This document shows, piece by piece, positions 7,194-16,758 of a DNA stretch of 64,000 nucleotides. The DNA is from Lachnospiraceae bacterium (GTDB lineage Bacteria; Bacillota; Clostridia; Lachnospirales; Lachnospiraceae), in NCBI GenBank assembly GCA_028693165.1, contig JAQUVX010000009.1, forward strand, positions 78,682 through 142,681. Reading direction: 5' to 3'. Numbering within the stretch: position 1 is the stretch's first letter; every line of letters begins with the position of its first letter. Made by a program: the position numbers and the translations under genes. The notes under the pieces are model-generated. The model saw nothing but the letters and a program-made list of their open reading frames with translations, ran no database searches and had not been told where the DNA came from.

Positions 7194-10124
7194 ATGAATC
7201 AACTGGATGCAATCAGAGCATTAGATGCCTACCGGATCGTAGAGCATAAGACCATCGAAGAACTGCAGTCAGAGGGCGTGGTGCTGGAGCACAAAAAGAC
7301 GAAGGCGCGCCTGTTTTTGCTGTCCAATGACGACGAGAATAAGGTATTCTGCATCGGATTCCGCACACCGCCAAACGATGATACGGGACTGCCGCACATC
7401 CTGGAGCACAGTGTGCTGTGCGGTTCGGAAAAATTCCCGCTGAAGGACCCTTTTGTGGAGCTGGTCAAGGGCTCGCTCAACACCTTTTTAAACGCGATGA
7501 CCTACCCGGACAAGACGGTTTATCCGGTGGCAAGCTGCAATGACAAGGATTTCCAGAACCTGATGGATGTCTATATGGATGCGGTGTTAAACCCCAATAT
7601 CCACAAGGAGGAGAAGATCTTCCGCCAGGAGGGCTGGCACTATGAGCTGGAGGACGCAGAGGACGATCTGATCTACAACGGCGTAGTCTACAATGAGATG
7701 AAGGGGGCTTATTCTTCGCCTGAGAGCATTTTGGACAGTTGTACCCAGAAAACCCTGTTCCCGGACAACTGCTACGGCAGGGATTCCGGCGGTGATCCGG
7801 TGCATATCCCGGAGCTGACCTATGAGAAATTCCTGGAATTCCACAAGACCTACTATCATCCGTCCAACAGCTACATCTACCTGTACGGTGATATGGATAT
7901 GGCGGAGAAGCTGACCTGGCTGGATGCGGAATATTTGAGCCATTACGAGGAACGCAAGGTGAATTCGCACATCCCGGAACAGAACGCATTTTCTGAGCCG
8001 GTGGAGAAGGAGATTCACTATTCGGTGACAGACGGCGAGGAGGAAGATGCCGCCTATCTGTCCGTGAATACGGTGGTTGGCACGGATCTGGACCCGAAGC
8101 TCTATGTGGCATTCCAGATTCTGGAATATACGCTGTTAGACGCGCCGGGCGCACCGCTGAAACAGGCCCTGATCGATGCGGGAATCGGCAAGGACATTAT
8201 GGGCGGTTATGAGAGCGGCATCTTGCAGCCGTATTTCAGCGTGATCGCCAAGGATGCAGGACGGGAGCAGAAGGGCGAGTTCCTCACGGTTGTCAAGGGC
8301 ACACTGCGCAAACTGGCGGATCAGGGAATCAATCGGAAGAGCCTGCTGGCGGGCATGAATTATTACGAATTCAAATACCGGGAGGCGGACTATGGTTCGG
8401 CACCGAAGGGCCTGATGTACGGGCTGCAAAGTCTGGACAGTTGGCTGTACGACGGCGATCCGATGATGCATCTGGCTTATCAGGAGACCTTCGACTATCT
8501 GAAGCAGGCCGTGAACGACGGATTTTTTGAACAGCTGATCCGGGATTATCTGCTGGACAATCCGTTTGAGGCGGTGGTCATCGTAAGCCCGGAGAAGAAT
8601 CTGACGGCCAGGGAGGATGAGAAGCTGGCCCGGAAGCTGGCGGATTACAAGGCTTCCTTAAGCGCGGAGGAACTGGACGAAATCATCGAGACGACGCGGG
8701 CGCTGAAGGAATATCAGGATACGCCCTCCACCCCGGAGGTTCTGGCGAAGATTCCGCTGCTTAAGCGGGAAGATATCGAGAAAACGGCAGAGAAATTTTT
8801 CTGGACGGAGCGGCAGGAGGCAGGGATCAAAGTCCTGCACCACAACTTCTTCACTTCGGGAATCGGATATTTGAAGGTTCTGTTTATGACGGATGCGGTG
8901 CCGCAGGAGGATCTGGTGTACGTGGGACTGTTAAAATCCGTGCTGGGAAGTGTGGATACAGAGCATTACAGCTATTCGGATCTGACCAGTGAGATTCATT
9001 TGAACAGCGGCGGCGTGGATTTTTCCGTGAGCTCGTTTGCGAATCTTGCGGAGCCGGAGCATTTCACCGGGGCCTTCGTGGCAAGCACGCGGGTGCTGTA
9101 TGACAAGCTGGGCTTCGGCTTTGGAATTTTGGAGGAGATCTTAAACCGCTCCATCTTTACCGACGAAAAACGTCTGGGCGAGGTAATCCAGGAGACTCGT
9201 TCCCGCGCTAAGATGAAGCTGGAAAATGCCGGACACAGCACAGCCGTATCCCGTGCAACCTCCTATTTCTCCGCGTCGGCTGCCTATAATGAACTGACCG
9301 GCGGAACGGAATATTATCATTTTCTGGAGCGGATTGCGAAGAATTATGACAGCGAAAAGACAACGATCGCCGCGAAGCTGAAAGAGGTGTGCGAAAAGCT
9401 CTTCACCCGTTCCAATATGCTGGTCAACTACACGGCAGACGACGCGGGCTATGAGAAGCTTCCTGAAACGCTGGGACTTCTGGCTGACAAGCTGCCACAG
9501 GGCAGCGGGGAGCGATTCCCGTTTGTGCATAAGGTGGAGAATGTGAATGAGGGCTTAAAGACGGCCGCGCAGGTTGACTATGTGGCGCGCTGCGGAAACT
9601 TCCGGGATCAGGGCTATGCGTATACCGGAGCCCTGAAGATATTGCAGGTCATCTTAAGCTATGATTATCTGTGGCTGAACATCCGCGTGAAGGGCGGTGC
9701 CTACGGCTGTATGAGCGGCTTCGGACGCTCCGGCGAGGGTTATCTGGTGTCTTACCGGGATCCGAACCTCAAAGAGACCGTCGGGATCTATGAGGGCATA
9801 CCGGCTTATCTGGAGCAGTTTAACCCGGATGACCGCGACATGACGAAATACGTGATCGGCACCATCAGCAATCTTGACACGCCGCTGACCCCTTCGGTGA
9901 AGGGAAGCCGGGGACTGTCCGCGTATCTGTCCGGTGTGACGGAGGAGATGATGCAGCAGGAACGCGATCAGGTGCTTCAGGCGACGAAGGAAGACATTCA
10001 GGCACTGGCTGGTCCGGTTCGCGCCATTTTACAGACCGGAAGCTTCTGCGTGGTGGGAAATGAAGAAAAGATTGAGGCAAACCGCAGCCTGTTTGGCGTG
10101 GTAGAGAACCTTACGAGAGGATAA
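7194..10124 (+). CDS. Presequence protease-like M16C zinc metalloprotease
   Basis: A 976-residue insulinase-superfamily peptidase of subfamily M16C (PreP/CYM1/HypA-like), a peptide-degrading clamshell enzyme. The inverted zinc motif HILEH occupies residues 68-72. The downstream zinc-ligand region is YNEMKGAYSSPESILD. The four-domain layout is complete, including the C-terminal M16C-associated part with VKGGAYGCMSGFGRSGEGYLV. No signal peptide is visible, so it is probably cytosolic and cleans up peptides. AAGGAG lies 9-10 nt before the ATG. Its stop is 3 nt before the ATG of era. Confidence 0.95.
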   Translation: MNQLDAIRALDAYRIVEHKTIEELQSEGVVLEHKKTKARLFLLSNDDENKVFCIGFRTPPNDDTGLPHILEHSVLCGSEKFPLKDPFVELVKGSLNTFLNAMTYPDKTVYPVASCNDKDFQNLMDVYMDAVLNPNIHKEEKIFRQEGWHYELEDAEDDLIYNGVVYNEMKGAYSSPESILDSCTQKTLFPDNCYGRDSGGDPVHIPELTYEKFLEFHKTYYHPSNSYIYLYGDMDMAEKLTWLDAEYLSHYEERKVNSHIPEQNAFSEPVEKEIHYSVTDGEEEDAAYLSVNTVVGTDLDPKLYVAFQILEYTLLDAPGAPLKQALIDAGIGKDIMGGYESGILQPYFSVIAKDAGREQKGEFLTVVKGTLRKLADQGINRKSLLAGMNYYEFKYREADYGSAPKGLMYGLQSLDSWLYDGDPMMHLAYQETFDYLKQAVNDGFFEQLIRDYLLDNPFEAVVIVSPEKNLTAREDEKLARKLADYKASLSAEELDEIIETTRALKEYQDTPSTPEVLAKIPLLKREDIEKTAEKFFWTERQEAGIKVLHHNFFTSGIGYLKVLFMTDAVPQEDLVYVGLLKSVLGSVDTEHYSYSDLTSEIHLNSGGVDFSVSSFANLAEPEHFTGAFVASTRVLYDKLGFGFGILEEILNRSIFTDEKRLGEVIQETRSRAKMKLENAGHSTAVSRATSYFSASAAYNELTGGTEYYHFLERIAKNYDSEKTTIAAKLKEVCEKLFTRSNMLVNYTADDAGYEKLPETLGLLADKLPQGSGERFPFVHKVENVNEGLKTAAQVDYVARCGNFRDQGYAYTGALKILQVILSYDYLWLNIRVKGGAYGCMSGFGRSGEGYLVSYRDPNLKETVGIYEGIPAYLEQFNPDDRDMTKYVIGTISNLDTPLTPSVKGSRGLSAYLSGVTEEMMQQERDQVLQATKEDIQALAGPVRAILQTGSFCVVGNEEKIEANRSLFGVVENLTRG

Positions 10125-10127
10125 TAC

Positions 10128-11108
10128 ATGGCAAAAAAAGTAAATACCAATGATATTGAGAAGCTGATGAGCGAGCTGAACCAGGAAAAACAGGGGGATG
10201 GTCAGGATGCAATCCAGAAAAAATCCGGATTTGTGACCCTGATCGGCCGCCCGAATGTAGGCAAATCGACCCTGATGAACCATTTGATCGGGCAGAAGAT
10301 CGCCATCACTTCGGACAAGCCGCAGACCACACGAAACCGCATTCAGACGGTGTATACCGATGAGCGCGGGCAGATCATTTTCCTGGATACGCCGGGTATC
10401 CACAAGGCGAAAAACAAGCTGGGGGAATACATGGTCAACGTCGCGGAGCATACCTTGAAGGAAGTGGATCTGATCATGTGGCTGGTGGAGCCGTCCACCT
10501 TCATCGGTGCCGGAGAGCGCTACATTGCGGAGCAGCTTGGCAAGGTTAAGACCCCGGTGATTCTGGTCATCAACAAGATTGACACCATCAAGAACCAGCA
10601 GGAGATTCTGACCTTCATCGACACCTACAAGGATATCTGCAATTTCGCGGAGATCGTGCCGGTGTCGGCCCTGAAGGAGAAAAATACGGATCTTTTGACG
10701 GAGCTGATTTTCAAATATCTGCCCTACGGGCCGCAGTTCTACGATGAGGACACGGTCACGGATCAGCCGATGCGCCAGATCGCGGCAGAGCTGATCCGCG
10801 AAAAGGCCCTGCGCCTGTTAAATGATGAGATTCCGCACGGAATCGCGGTGACCATCGAGCAGATGACCGAACGAGCCAACGGCATCATGGACATCGAGGC
10901 CACCATCGTCTGTGAGCGGGATTCCCACAAGGGCATCGTAATCGGAAAAGGCGGAGCCATGTTAAAACGCATCGGCACGGCGGCCAGACGCGAGATCGAG
11001 GAGCTTTTGGAGATGCAGGTCAATTTGCAGCTCTGGGTCAAGGTGCGTAAGGAATGGCGTGACAGCGAGATGATGATGAAAAATTACGGATACAATCCAA
11101 AGGAATAG
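10128..11108 (+). CDS. era: GTPase Era
   Basis: Ribosome-assembly GTPase that binds the 3' end of 16S rRNA (326 aa). A non-conserved extension of about 30 residues precedes the G domain. G1 GRPNVGKST, switch region KPQTTRNRIQ, G3 DTPG and G4 NKID are intact. The C-terminal KH domain has the RNA-binding loop IGKGGAMLKRIGTAARREIE. It sits 3 nt after the M16 protease and 38 nt before recO; the era-recO pairing is classic in Firmicutes. Confidence 0.97.
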   Translation: MAKKVNTNDIEKLMSELNQEKQGDGQDAIQKKSGFVTLIGRPNVGKSTLMNHLIGQKIAITSDKPQTTRNRIQTVYTDERGQIIFLDTPGIHKAKNKLGEYMVNVAEHTLKEVDLIMWLVEPSTFIGAGERYIAEQLGKVKTPVILVINKIDTIKNQQEILTFIDTYKDICNFAEIVPVSALKEKNTDLLTELIFKYLPYGPQFYDEDTVTDQPMRQIAAELIREKALRLLNDEIPHGIAVTIEQMTERANGIMDIEATIVCERDSHKGIVIGKGGAMLKRIGTAARREIEELLEMQVNLQLWVKVRKEWRDSEMMMKNYGYNPKE

Positions 11109-11146
11109 CAAGTGCAGGAAGTACGCGCAGGAAGGTCGGGGAAAGC

Positions 11147-11809
11147 TTGAGGGAGTTGACGAATCTGACCGGGATGGTGATCAAGGCCGCCCCGGTGGGG
11201 GAATATGACAGGCGCCTGGTCATTCTGACACGGGAGCGCGGGAAGATCACGGCATTTGCCCGCGGAGCCAAACGGCCGGGCAACCAGCTTATGGCCGTCA
11301 GCCGCCCCTTTGTGTTCGGACAGTTTCGGCTGTTCGAGGGGCGCGATGCCTACAATTTGCAGTCCGCCGACGTGACCAATTATTTCACGGAGCTTGCGGG
11401 AGAGATGGAGTCGGCGTGCTATGGCTCCTATTTTCTGGAGCTGGCCGATTATTACTGCCGGGAAAATATGGACGGAACCGAAATGCTGCTGCTGCTGTAC
11501 CAGTCCATGCGGGCGCTGTTAAAGCCGTCTCTGCCAAACACGCTGATCCAGCTGATTTTCGAGCTGCGGGCCATGGTGGTCAACGGGGAATACACGGAGA
11601 AGCCGCCCAAAGCGGCGAGCGAATCGACGACCTATGCCTGGGAGTATATCATCGGTTCTCCGATCGAAGCGCTGTACACGTTTGTCCTGAAGCCGGAGGT
11701 GCAGCAGGAGCTGAAAACCTGTGTGGAGATCAATAAGAAGCGGTTTGTGGACCGTGAGTTTCATTCGCTTGAGATTCTGGAGATGATGGAATTTCCAAGT
11801 AGGTATTGA
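11147..11809 (+). CDS. recO: DNA repair protein RecO
   Basis: RecF-pathway recombination mediator (220 aa, slightly shorter than the usual 240-250). The N-terminal OB fold contains GMVIKAAPVGEYDRRLVILTRERGK, and ARGAKRPGNQLMA matches the family's conserved basic segment. A helical region follows. The C-terminal zinc cysteines found in some RecO proteins are absent. The start is a TTG (LRELTNLTG) preceded by a GGGGAAA Shine-Dalgarno; no better ATG is available. It directly follows era. Confidence 0.9.
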   Translation: MRELTNLTGMVIKAAPVGEYDRRLVILTRERGKITAFARGAKRPGNQLMAVSRPFVFGQFRLFEGRDAYNLQSADVTNYFTELAGEMESACYGSYFLELADYYCRENMDGTEMLLLLYQSMRALLKPSLPNTLIQLIFELRAMVVNGEYTEKPPKAASESTTYAWEYIIGSPIEALYTFVLKPEVQQELKTCVEINKKRFVDREFHSLEILEMMEFPSRY

Positions 11810-11887
11810 AAATATTGGTATTTACAGGTATAATCCAAAATAGCTGTGTCAGGGGATGCGGTATGGATCAGATTCAGGAGGATGATT

Positions 11888-12553
11888 ATGAAAAAGAAAA
11901 AAGCTGTGATTGCTGCGCTGGCAGCGATGACGGTGCTCATGGCGGCGGGATGCGCAAAGAGCGGTCCGGCACAGGTATGGGATGCCGGAGAGAACAGTAT
12001 TTATGTGACGAAGACGATGGAAGTCGAGAGCGCGATGATTTATACATCGGAGAAGACCAACGACCTCTACACGCAGGAAGGATTGTCCGCCTTCGCGAAA
12101 GAGGCGGCGGCAGACTATAATGCCTCAAAGGGTGCTGCGGCTGAATCCGAGAATGCGGAAGGTGCGGCAAAGCTTCCGGTGGCGCTGAAGAGCTGCACGC
12201 TGGAGGGACAGACCGGGACGCTGGTGTTTGCGTATGGAACACCGGAGGATTTCACTCAGTTTGCACAGGAGTACGGAGACAATACCCATTCGGTAACGTC
12301 GCTTTCTGTGGGAGCGATGACCGAAATCGCCTCCCAGGCCGGATTCGGGGAGGCCGGATTTTTGACGGCTGCCGGAAAAGAGGCCGACACGGCGGAGGTG
12401 ACAAAGCAGCAGGAGGATGGCGTGATTGCCATCGAGGGTGCCGCCACGGTCTATACGGAGGGCAAGATCAAGTATGTGACAGATGGCTGTACGGTCAGGG
12501 ATGAACACTGTGTTGCAACACCGGAAGGAACAAGTTATATTGTGTTTCAATAA
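11888..12553 (+). CDS. Putative lipoprotein of unknown function
   Basis: A 221-residue predicted lipoprotein. MKKKKAVIAALAAMTVLMAAGC is a typical signal peptide with lipobox MAAGC. The frame opens at 11846, but AGGAGG at 11876-11881 is ideally placed for the ATG at 11888. The mature part begins with beta-type segments (NSIYVTKTMEVESAMIY) and contains an Ala/Glu-rich linker (GAAAESENAEGAAK). I do not recognise a family. It lies between recO and glyQS, 22 nt before glyQS, so it is probably in that transcript. Confidence 0.75.
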   Translation: MKKKKAVIAALAAMTVLMAAGCAKSGPAQVWDAGENSIYVTKTMEVESAMIYTSEKTNDLYTQEGLSAFAKEAAADYNASKGAAAESENAEGAAKLPVALKSCTLEGQTGTLVFAYGTPEDFTQFAQEYGDNTHSVTSLSVGAMTEIASQAGFGEAGFLTAAGKEADTAEVTKQQEDGVIAIEGAATVYTEGKIKYVTDGCTVRDEHCVATPEGTSYIVFQ

Positions 12554-12575
12554 ATAAGAAAGAGGATATCTGACA

Positions 12576-13964
12576 ATGGAAAAGACAATGGAAAAAATCG
12601 TAGCACTCGCCAAATCAAGAGGTTTTGTATATCCGGGCTCCGAGATTTACGGAGGTCTGGCAAACTCCTGGGATTACGGCAATCTGGGCGTGGAGCTCAA
12701 GAACAATGTAAAGCGTGCCTGGTGGCAGAAATTCGTGCAGGAAAGCCCGTACAACGTAGGCGTTGACTGTGCGATCCTGATGAACTCCCAGACCTGGGTG
12801 GCATCCGGACATCTGGGCGGTTTCTCCGATCCGCTGATGGACTGTAAGTGCTGTCACGAGCGTTTCCGTGCCGATAAGCTGATCGAGGATTATCTGGCTG
12901 AGAACAACATCACCATCGAGGGTTCTGTGGACGCGTGGAGCCAGGAGGAGATGAAGGCTTACATTGATGAGCACAACATTTGCTGCCCGAGCTGCGGCAA
13001 GCATGACTTTACCGATATTCGTCAGTTCAACCTGATGTACAAGACCTTCCAGGGCGTTACCGAGGATGCGAAGAATACGGTTTATTTAAGACCTGAGACC
13101 GCTCAGGGTATTTTTGTAAACTTCAAAAATGTACAGAGAACCTCCCGAAAGAAAGTGCCGTTTGGAATCGGTCAGATCGGTAAATCCTTCCGTAACGAGA
13201 TCACACCGGGCAACTTCATTTTCCGTATCCGCGAGTTCGAGCAGATGGAGCTGGAGTTCTTCTGCAAACCGGACACCGATCTGGAGTGGTTCGGATACTG
13301 GAAGCAGAAATGTATCGACTGGCTGCAGTCTCTGGGGATTAAGCCGGAAGAGATGCGGGCAAGAGACCACGAGCCGGAGGAGCTTTCCTTTTACAGCAAG
13401 GCGACCACGGATCTGGAATTCTTGTTCCCGTTCGGCTGGGGCGAGCTGTGGGGAATCGCAGACCGTACCGACTACGATCTGACCCAGCACCAGAACACCT
13501 CCGGTCAGGACCTGACCTACTTTGACGACGAGACCAACGAGCGCTACATTCCGTATGTCATCGAGCCGTCTCTTGGTGCGGACCGTGTGACCCTGGCGTT
13601 CCTCTGTGCAGCGTATGATGAGGAAGAGCTTGAGGGCGGAGATATGCGTACCGTGATGCATTTCCATCCGGCGATTGCACCGGTTAAGATCGGTGTGCTT
13701 CCGCTGTCCAAGAAGCTGAATGAGGGCGCTGAAAAGGTTTACGCAGAGCTGTGCAAGTATTACAACTGTGAGTTTGACGACAGAGGCAACATCGGAAAAC
13801 GTTACAGAAGACAGGATGAGATCGGAACTCCGTTCTGCATCACCTATGATTTCGATTCTGAGACCGATCAGGCTGTGACCGTTCGTGACCGCGATACCAT
13901 GGAGCAGGTGCGTGTGCCGATCGCAGAGCTGAAATCCTATTTTGAGGATAAGTTCCGTTTCTAA
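12576..13964 (+). CDS. glyQS: Glycyl-tRNA synthetase, dimeric type
   Basis: Class II aminoacyl-tRNA synthetase charging tRNA-Gly, homodimeric form (462 aa). Motif 1 region is [15 protein letters not shown] cysteine-bearing insertion ([18 protein letters not shown]) looks zinc-binding. Motif 2 is visible as RPETAQGIF followed by [11 protein letters not shown] and [13 protein letters not shown], and motif 3 as [15 protein letters not shown]. The C-terminal anticodon-binding domain is complete. No T-box leader fits in the 22-nt gap upstream, unlike many Firmicute glyQS genes. Confidence 0.97.
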   Translation: MEKTMEKIVALAKSRGFVYPGSEIYGGLANSWDYGNLGVELKNNVKRAWWQKFVQESPYNVGVDCAILMNSQTWVASGHLGGFSDPLMDCKCCHERFRADKLIEDYLAENNITIEGSVDAWSQEEMKAYIDEHNICCPSCGKHDFTDIRQFNLMYKTFQGVTEDAKNTVYLRPETAQGIFVNFKNVQRTSRKKVPFGIGQIGKSFRNEITPGNFIFRIREFEQMELEFFCKPDTDLEWFGYWKQKCIDWLQSLGIKPEEMRARDHEPEELSFYSKATTDLEFLFPFGWGELWGIADRTDYDLTQHQNTSGQDLTYFDDETNERYIPYVIEPSLGADRVTLAFLCAAYDEEELEGGDMRTVMHFHPAIAPVKIGVLPLSKKLNEGAEKVYAELCKYYNCEFDDRGNIGKRYRRQDEIGTPFCITYDFDSETDQAVTVRDRDTMEQVRVPIAELKSYFEDKFRF

Positions 13965-13990
13965 CAGATAACTTTATGAAGCTTTATTGA

Positions 13991-14023
13991 CAGCGGCTCC
14001 CCGGATTGTTTGGGGAGCCGCTG
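13991..14023 (+). terminator. Strong GC hairpin after glyQS
   Basis: Perfect 12-bp stem (13991-14002 with 14012-14023) and 9-nt loop. It lacks a T tract, so it may stabilise the glyQS 3' end more than terminate. Confidence 0.5.
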
Positions 14024-14084
14024 CGGCGATCGGAAGCAAATTCCGGGGAGGGGAAAGCTCAGAAGAGGCCGACAGGAGGGTGTC

Positions 14085-15203
14085 ATGATCGAAGTTGTTC
14101 TTGCCAGAAAGCTGATTGAACAGATTACCCAATACACGGATTACAACATCAACATCATGGACGATCAGGGTGTGATCATCGCCAGCCGTGATCCGAAGCG
14201 GGTGGGAACCTTTCACGAGGTCGCCTACTATATTGTGACGGGCAGTGAAGATATGGTCGTGGTTTCCGACGATGAGGATTATCCTGGCGTCCGTTCGGGC
14301 ATCAATATGGTGATCATGATCGATGGGAAGCGTGAGGGCGTCGTGGGTATCACGGGGGATCCGAAGCAGATCAAGCCGGTGGCGCTGATCACCAAGGTGG
14401 CGATCGAAGCCCTGCTCAAATACGAGACGCAGCGGGAGGAACTGCTGCGCAGACGAAGCCGCAAGGAACGATTCCTGGATCTTCTGATCTACGAGGAGTT
14501 TTCGGAACCGGCGGCGCTGCGCATGACGGCAAAAGAGCTGAATTATTCAGAAAGCATTATCCGGATTCCGATCCTGTGCAGACTGGAGAATGTGAAGCCG
14601 GAGCCGTTTCTGGAGTTGATCAAGGAGGGCAAATGCCACGGGAGCGAGGATATCAGTTTCGTGCTGGATGATCAGCATATCCTGATTTTCAAGACGATGA
14701 CGGAGGACAGCCAGAAGCAGTTCTCGGATTACAAATATGTGATTGCAGATTATCTGAGTACCGCCCTGCGCTGGCTGCGGGAGCAGGGAAAGTCCGGCAA
14801 GTTTTATGTCGGCACCTTCCAGATGAATTTCTCGCAGTATTATTATGCTTACCGCTCCTGCAAATGGCTGGAGGAGAATGTGGAAACGGAATCCAAGTCC
14901 GCCTTCTTCTATGATTATGTGGGGGCCTACCTTCATTCCATCATTCCAAGAAATGAGCTTCAGCGCATGTTTCATGTCTATGAGAAGGAGCTGGGGGAGG
15001 AATTTAAGAAGACCTTTCTGGAGCTGGCCGGCGCGCTGATTCACAGCAACTACAACATGGTGCAGGCGGCCAAGGAGCTGTTTGTCCATAAAAATACGCT
15101 GATCTACCGATACAACAAGATGAAAGAGGTGCTGAATATCAATCCGATCACCTCGCATCGGGACCGGCTTTTTCTGGAAGCGTTTTATAATTATTTAAGA
15201 TAG
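14085..15203 (+). CDS. cdaR: CdaR/PucR-family transcriptional regulator (sugar-diacid type)
   Basis: A 372-residue regulator with an N-terminal diacid-sensing domain (MIEVVLARKLIEQITQYTDYNINIMD, GVIIASRDPKRVGTFHEVAY) and a C-terminal PucR-type helix-turn-helix (YNMVQAAKELFVHKNTLIYRYNKMKEVL). E. coli CdaR activates glucarate, galactarate and glycerate genes, including garK. Here the next two genes encode a GntP-type permease and glycerate kinase, so glycerate or a sugar acid is the likely inducer. The frame is open from 14010, but GGAGG just upstream selects the ATG at 14085. Palindromes at 15214 and 15282 are candidate binding sites. Confidence 0.88.
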   Translation: MIEVVLARKLIEQITQYTDYNINIMDDQGVIIASRDPKRVGTFHEVAYYIVTGSEDMVVVSDDEDYPGVRSGINMVIMIDGKREGVVGITGDPKQIKPVALITKVAIEALLKYETQREELLRRRSRKERFLDLLIYEEFSEPAALRMTAKELNYSESIIRIPILCRLENVKPEPFLELIKEGKCHGSEDISFVLDDQHILIFKTMTEDSQKQFSDYKYVIADYLSTALRWLREQGKSGKFYVGTFQMNFSQYYYAYRSCKWLEENVETESKSAFFYDYVGAYLHSIIPRNELQRMFHVYEKELGEEFKKTFLELAGALIHSNYNMVQAAKELFVHKNTLIYRYNKMKEVLNINPITSHRDRLFLEAFYNYLR

Positions 15204-15213
15204 GGAACATCTG

Positions 15214-15234
15214 TTTTGTATCAATGATACAAAA
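15214..15234. promoter_or_regulatory. Palindrome TTTTGTATCA-A-TGATACAAAA, candidate CdaR operator
   Basis: A perfect 10-1-10 inverted repeat 11 nt after the cdaR stop and about 105 nt before gntP. It could be an operator or a copy of the repeat half-site seen at 6174-6212. Confidence 0.4.
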
Positions 15235-15281
15235 ACACCGAAAAGATTCAGACCTTCAAACGTGGCGAGGTTCTATCTGAA

Positions 15282-15299
15282 ATGGTATGCTGATACCAT
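15282..15299. promoter_or_regulatory. Palindrome ATGGTAT-N4-ATACCAT upstream of gntP
   Basis: A perfect 7-4-7 inverted repeat centred about 50 nt before the permease start, in the only sizeable gap of the cdaR-gntP-garK cluster. Candidate regulator site. Confidence 0.4.
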
Positions 15300-15339
15300 A
15301 TTAAAAACAGACGTTGTTCACAAAAAGGAGGGTATTCTT

Positions 15340-16731
15340 ATGACAGGGTTTCCACTGATTATTGTTTTTGTACTGGCAATTATACTGATGATTGTTGCAA
15401 TCTCCAAGTTCAAGATTCATCCGTTTATTGCGATCATGAGCATCTCGCTGATCCTGGGGCTGATTGCGGGCATTCCGCTGACCAATCAGACGACGGCAGA
15501 CGGAAAGACCATAACCGGTCTTGCAAATGTAATTGGTGCCGGATTCTCCGGTACGTTTTCCAGCATTGGTATTGTCATCATTCTGGGTGCACTGATCGGT
15601 ACGATTCTGGAAAAGACCGGTGCCGCACTGAAGCTGGCGGATATGGTCATCAAGCTGGTGGGCAAGAACAACCCGGTACTGGCGATGGAGCTGATGGGCT
15701 GGGTGGTATCCATCCCGGTATTCTGCGATTCCGGTTTTGTTATCTTAAACCCGATCCGTAAAGCGCTGGTCAATCGTACCGCAACTTCTTCCGTGGCGAT
15801 GACCGTGGGACTGTCCTCCGGACTTTACATTTCCCATGTATTTATTCCTCCGACACCAGGTCCGATCGCAGCGGCATCGACGCTGGGAATCGGCGACAAC
15901 CTGCTGATGGTTATGGGAATTGGTGCTTTGTGCTCGATTTTCCCGCTGATTGCAGGCTTCTTCTTCGCAAAATACATAGGCAAGACCGTCAAAGCTGACG
16001 ATGAAGCCAACATGGGCGAAGTGAGCAAGACTTACGAAGAACTGGTTGCAGAATTCGGAAAGCTTCCGAGCGGATTTAATGCACTGGCACCGATTGTCGT
16101 TCCGATCCTTCTGATGGCACTTTCTTCTGTTGCCACCATGGCGAAGATGGGCGGTTTTGGCGGTGACCTGATCAAATTCCTGGGAACTCCGATCATCGCG
16201 CTGGCAGTCGGAACCGTATTTGGCGCGATTCAGCTTTCGGCAGCAGGCAAGATGGGTGACTTTTATGACATTACCAACGATACCTTAAAGACCGTTGGAC
16301 CGATCCTGTTCGTAACGGCAGCAGGCGGCGTTTTGGGTAAAGTGATTGCTTCCAGCGATATGGTAAATTACATCACGGAGCATGCGACGGCACTGAGTGC
16401 CATGGGCATCTTCTTCCCGTTCATTCTGTCTGCAATCTTAAAGAGTGCACAGGGATCCTCCACGGTAGCGCTGACGACGACCGCAGGTATCATCGCTCCG
16501 CTGCTTCCGGTACTGGGACTGGCAAGTCCGATCCGTGCGACCCTGGCCTGCATGGCAATCGGCGCGGGTGCAATGACCGTATCACATGCAAACGATTCGT
16601 ACTTCTGGGTGGTAACGAACTTTGGCGCCATGACACCGGAGCGTGGTTACAAGACACAGACGATGGCGACGCTGGTGCTTGGTCTGGCCGGCATCCTGGA
16701 GATCTTTATCCTGTCACTGATTTTACATTGA
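15340..16731 (+). CDS. GntP-family gluconate/glycerate:H+ symporter
   Basis: A 463-residue polytopic inner-membrane transporter of the GntP family, with about 12 hydrophobic segments starting at MTGFPLIIVFVLAIILMIVA. Family landmarks include the Pro/Gly-rich VFIPPTPGPIAAASTLGI and SAQGSSTVALTTTAGI. The frame extends to 15262, but AAGGAGGG about 8 nt upstream selects the ATG at 15340. Its position between cdaR and glycerate kinase argues for glycerate or a related sugar acid over gluconate; no gluconate kinase is nearby. Confidence 0.92.
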   Translation: MTGFPLIIVFVLAIILMIVAISKFKIHPFIAIMSISLILGLIAGIPLTNQTTADGKTITGLANVIGAGFSGTFSSIGIVIILGALIGTILEKTGAALKLADMVIKLVGKNNPVLAMELMGWVVSIPVFCDSGFVILNPIRKALVNRTATSSVAMTVGLSSGLYISHVFIPPTPGPIAAASTLGIGDNLLMVMGIGALCSIFPLIAGFFFAKYIGKTVKADDEANMGEVSKTYEELVAEFGKLPSGFNALAPIVVPILLMALSSVATMAKMGGFGGDLIKFLGTPIIALAVGTVFGAIQLSAAGKMGDFYDITNDTLKTVGPILFVTAAGGVLGKVIASSDMVNYITEHATALSAMGIFFPFILSAILKSAQGSSTVALTTTAGIIAPLLPVLGLASPIRATLACMAIGAGAMTVSHANDSYFWVVTNFGAMTPERGYKTQTMATLVLGLAGILEIFILSLILH

Positions 16732-16758
16732 TCGTAAGGTATTTTGGGAGAAAAATAC

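Noticed and set aside
11846-12120. Alternative overlapping frames at the lipoprotein gene start
   Set aside because: Only the ATG at 11888 combines an ideally spaced AGGAGG with a proper signal peptide and lipobox.
12554-12575. T-box riboswitch expected before glyQS
   Set aside because: Only 22 nt separate glyQS from the upstream lipoprotein gene, and no T-box motif is visible further up.
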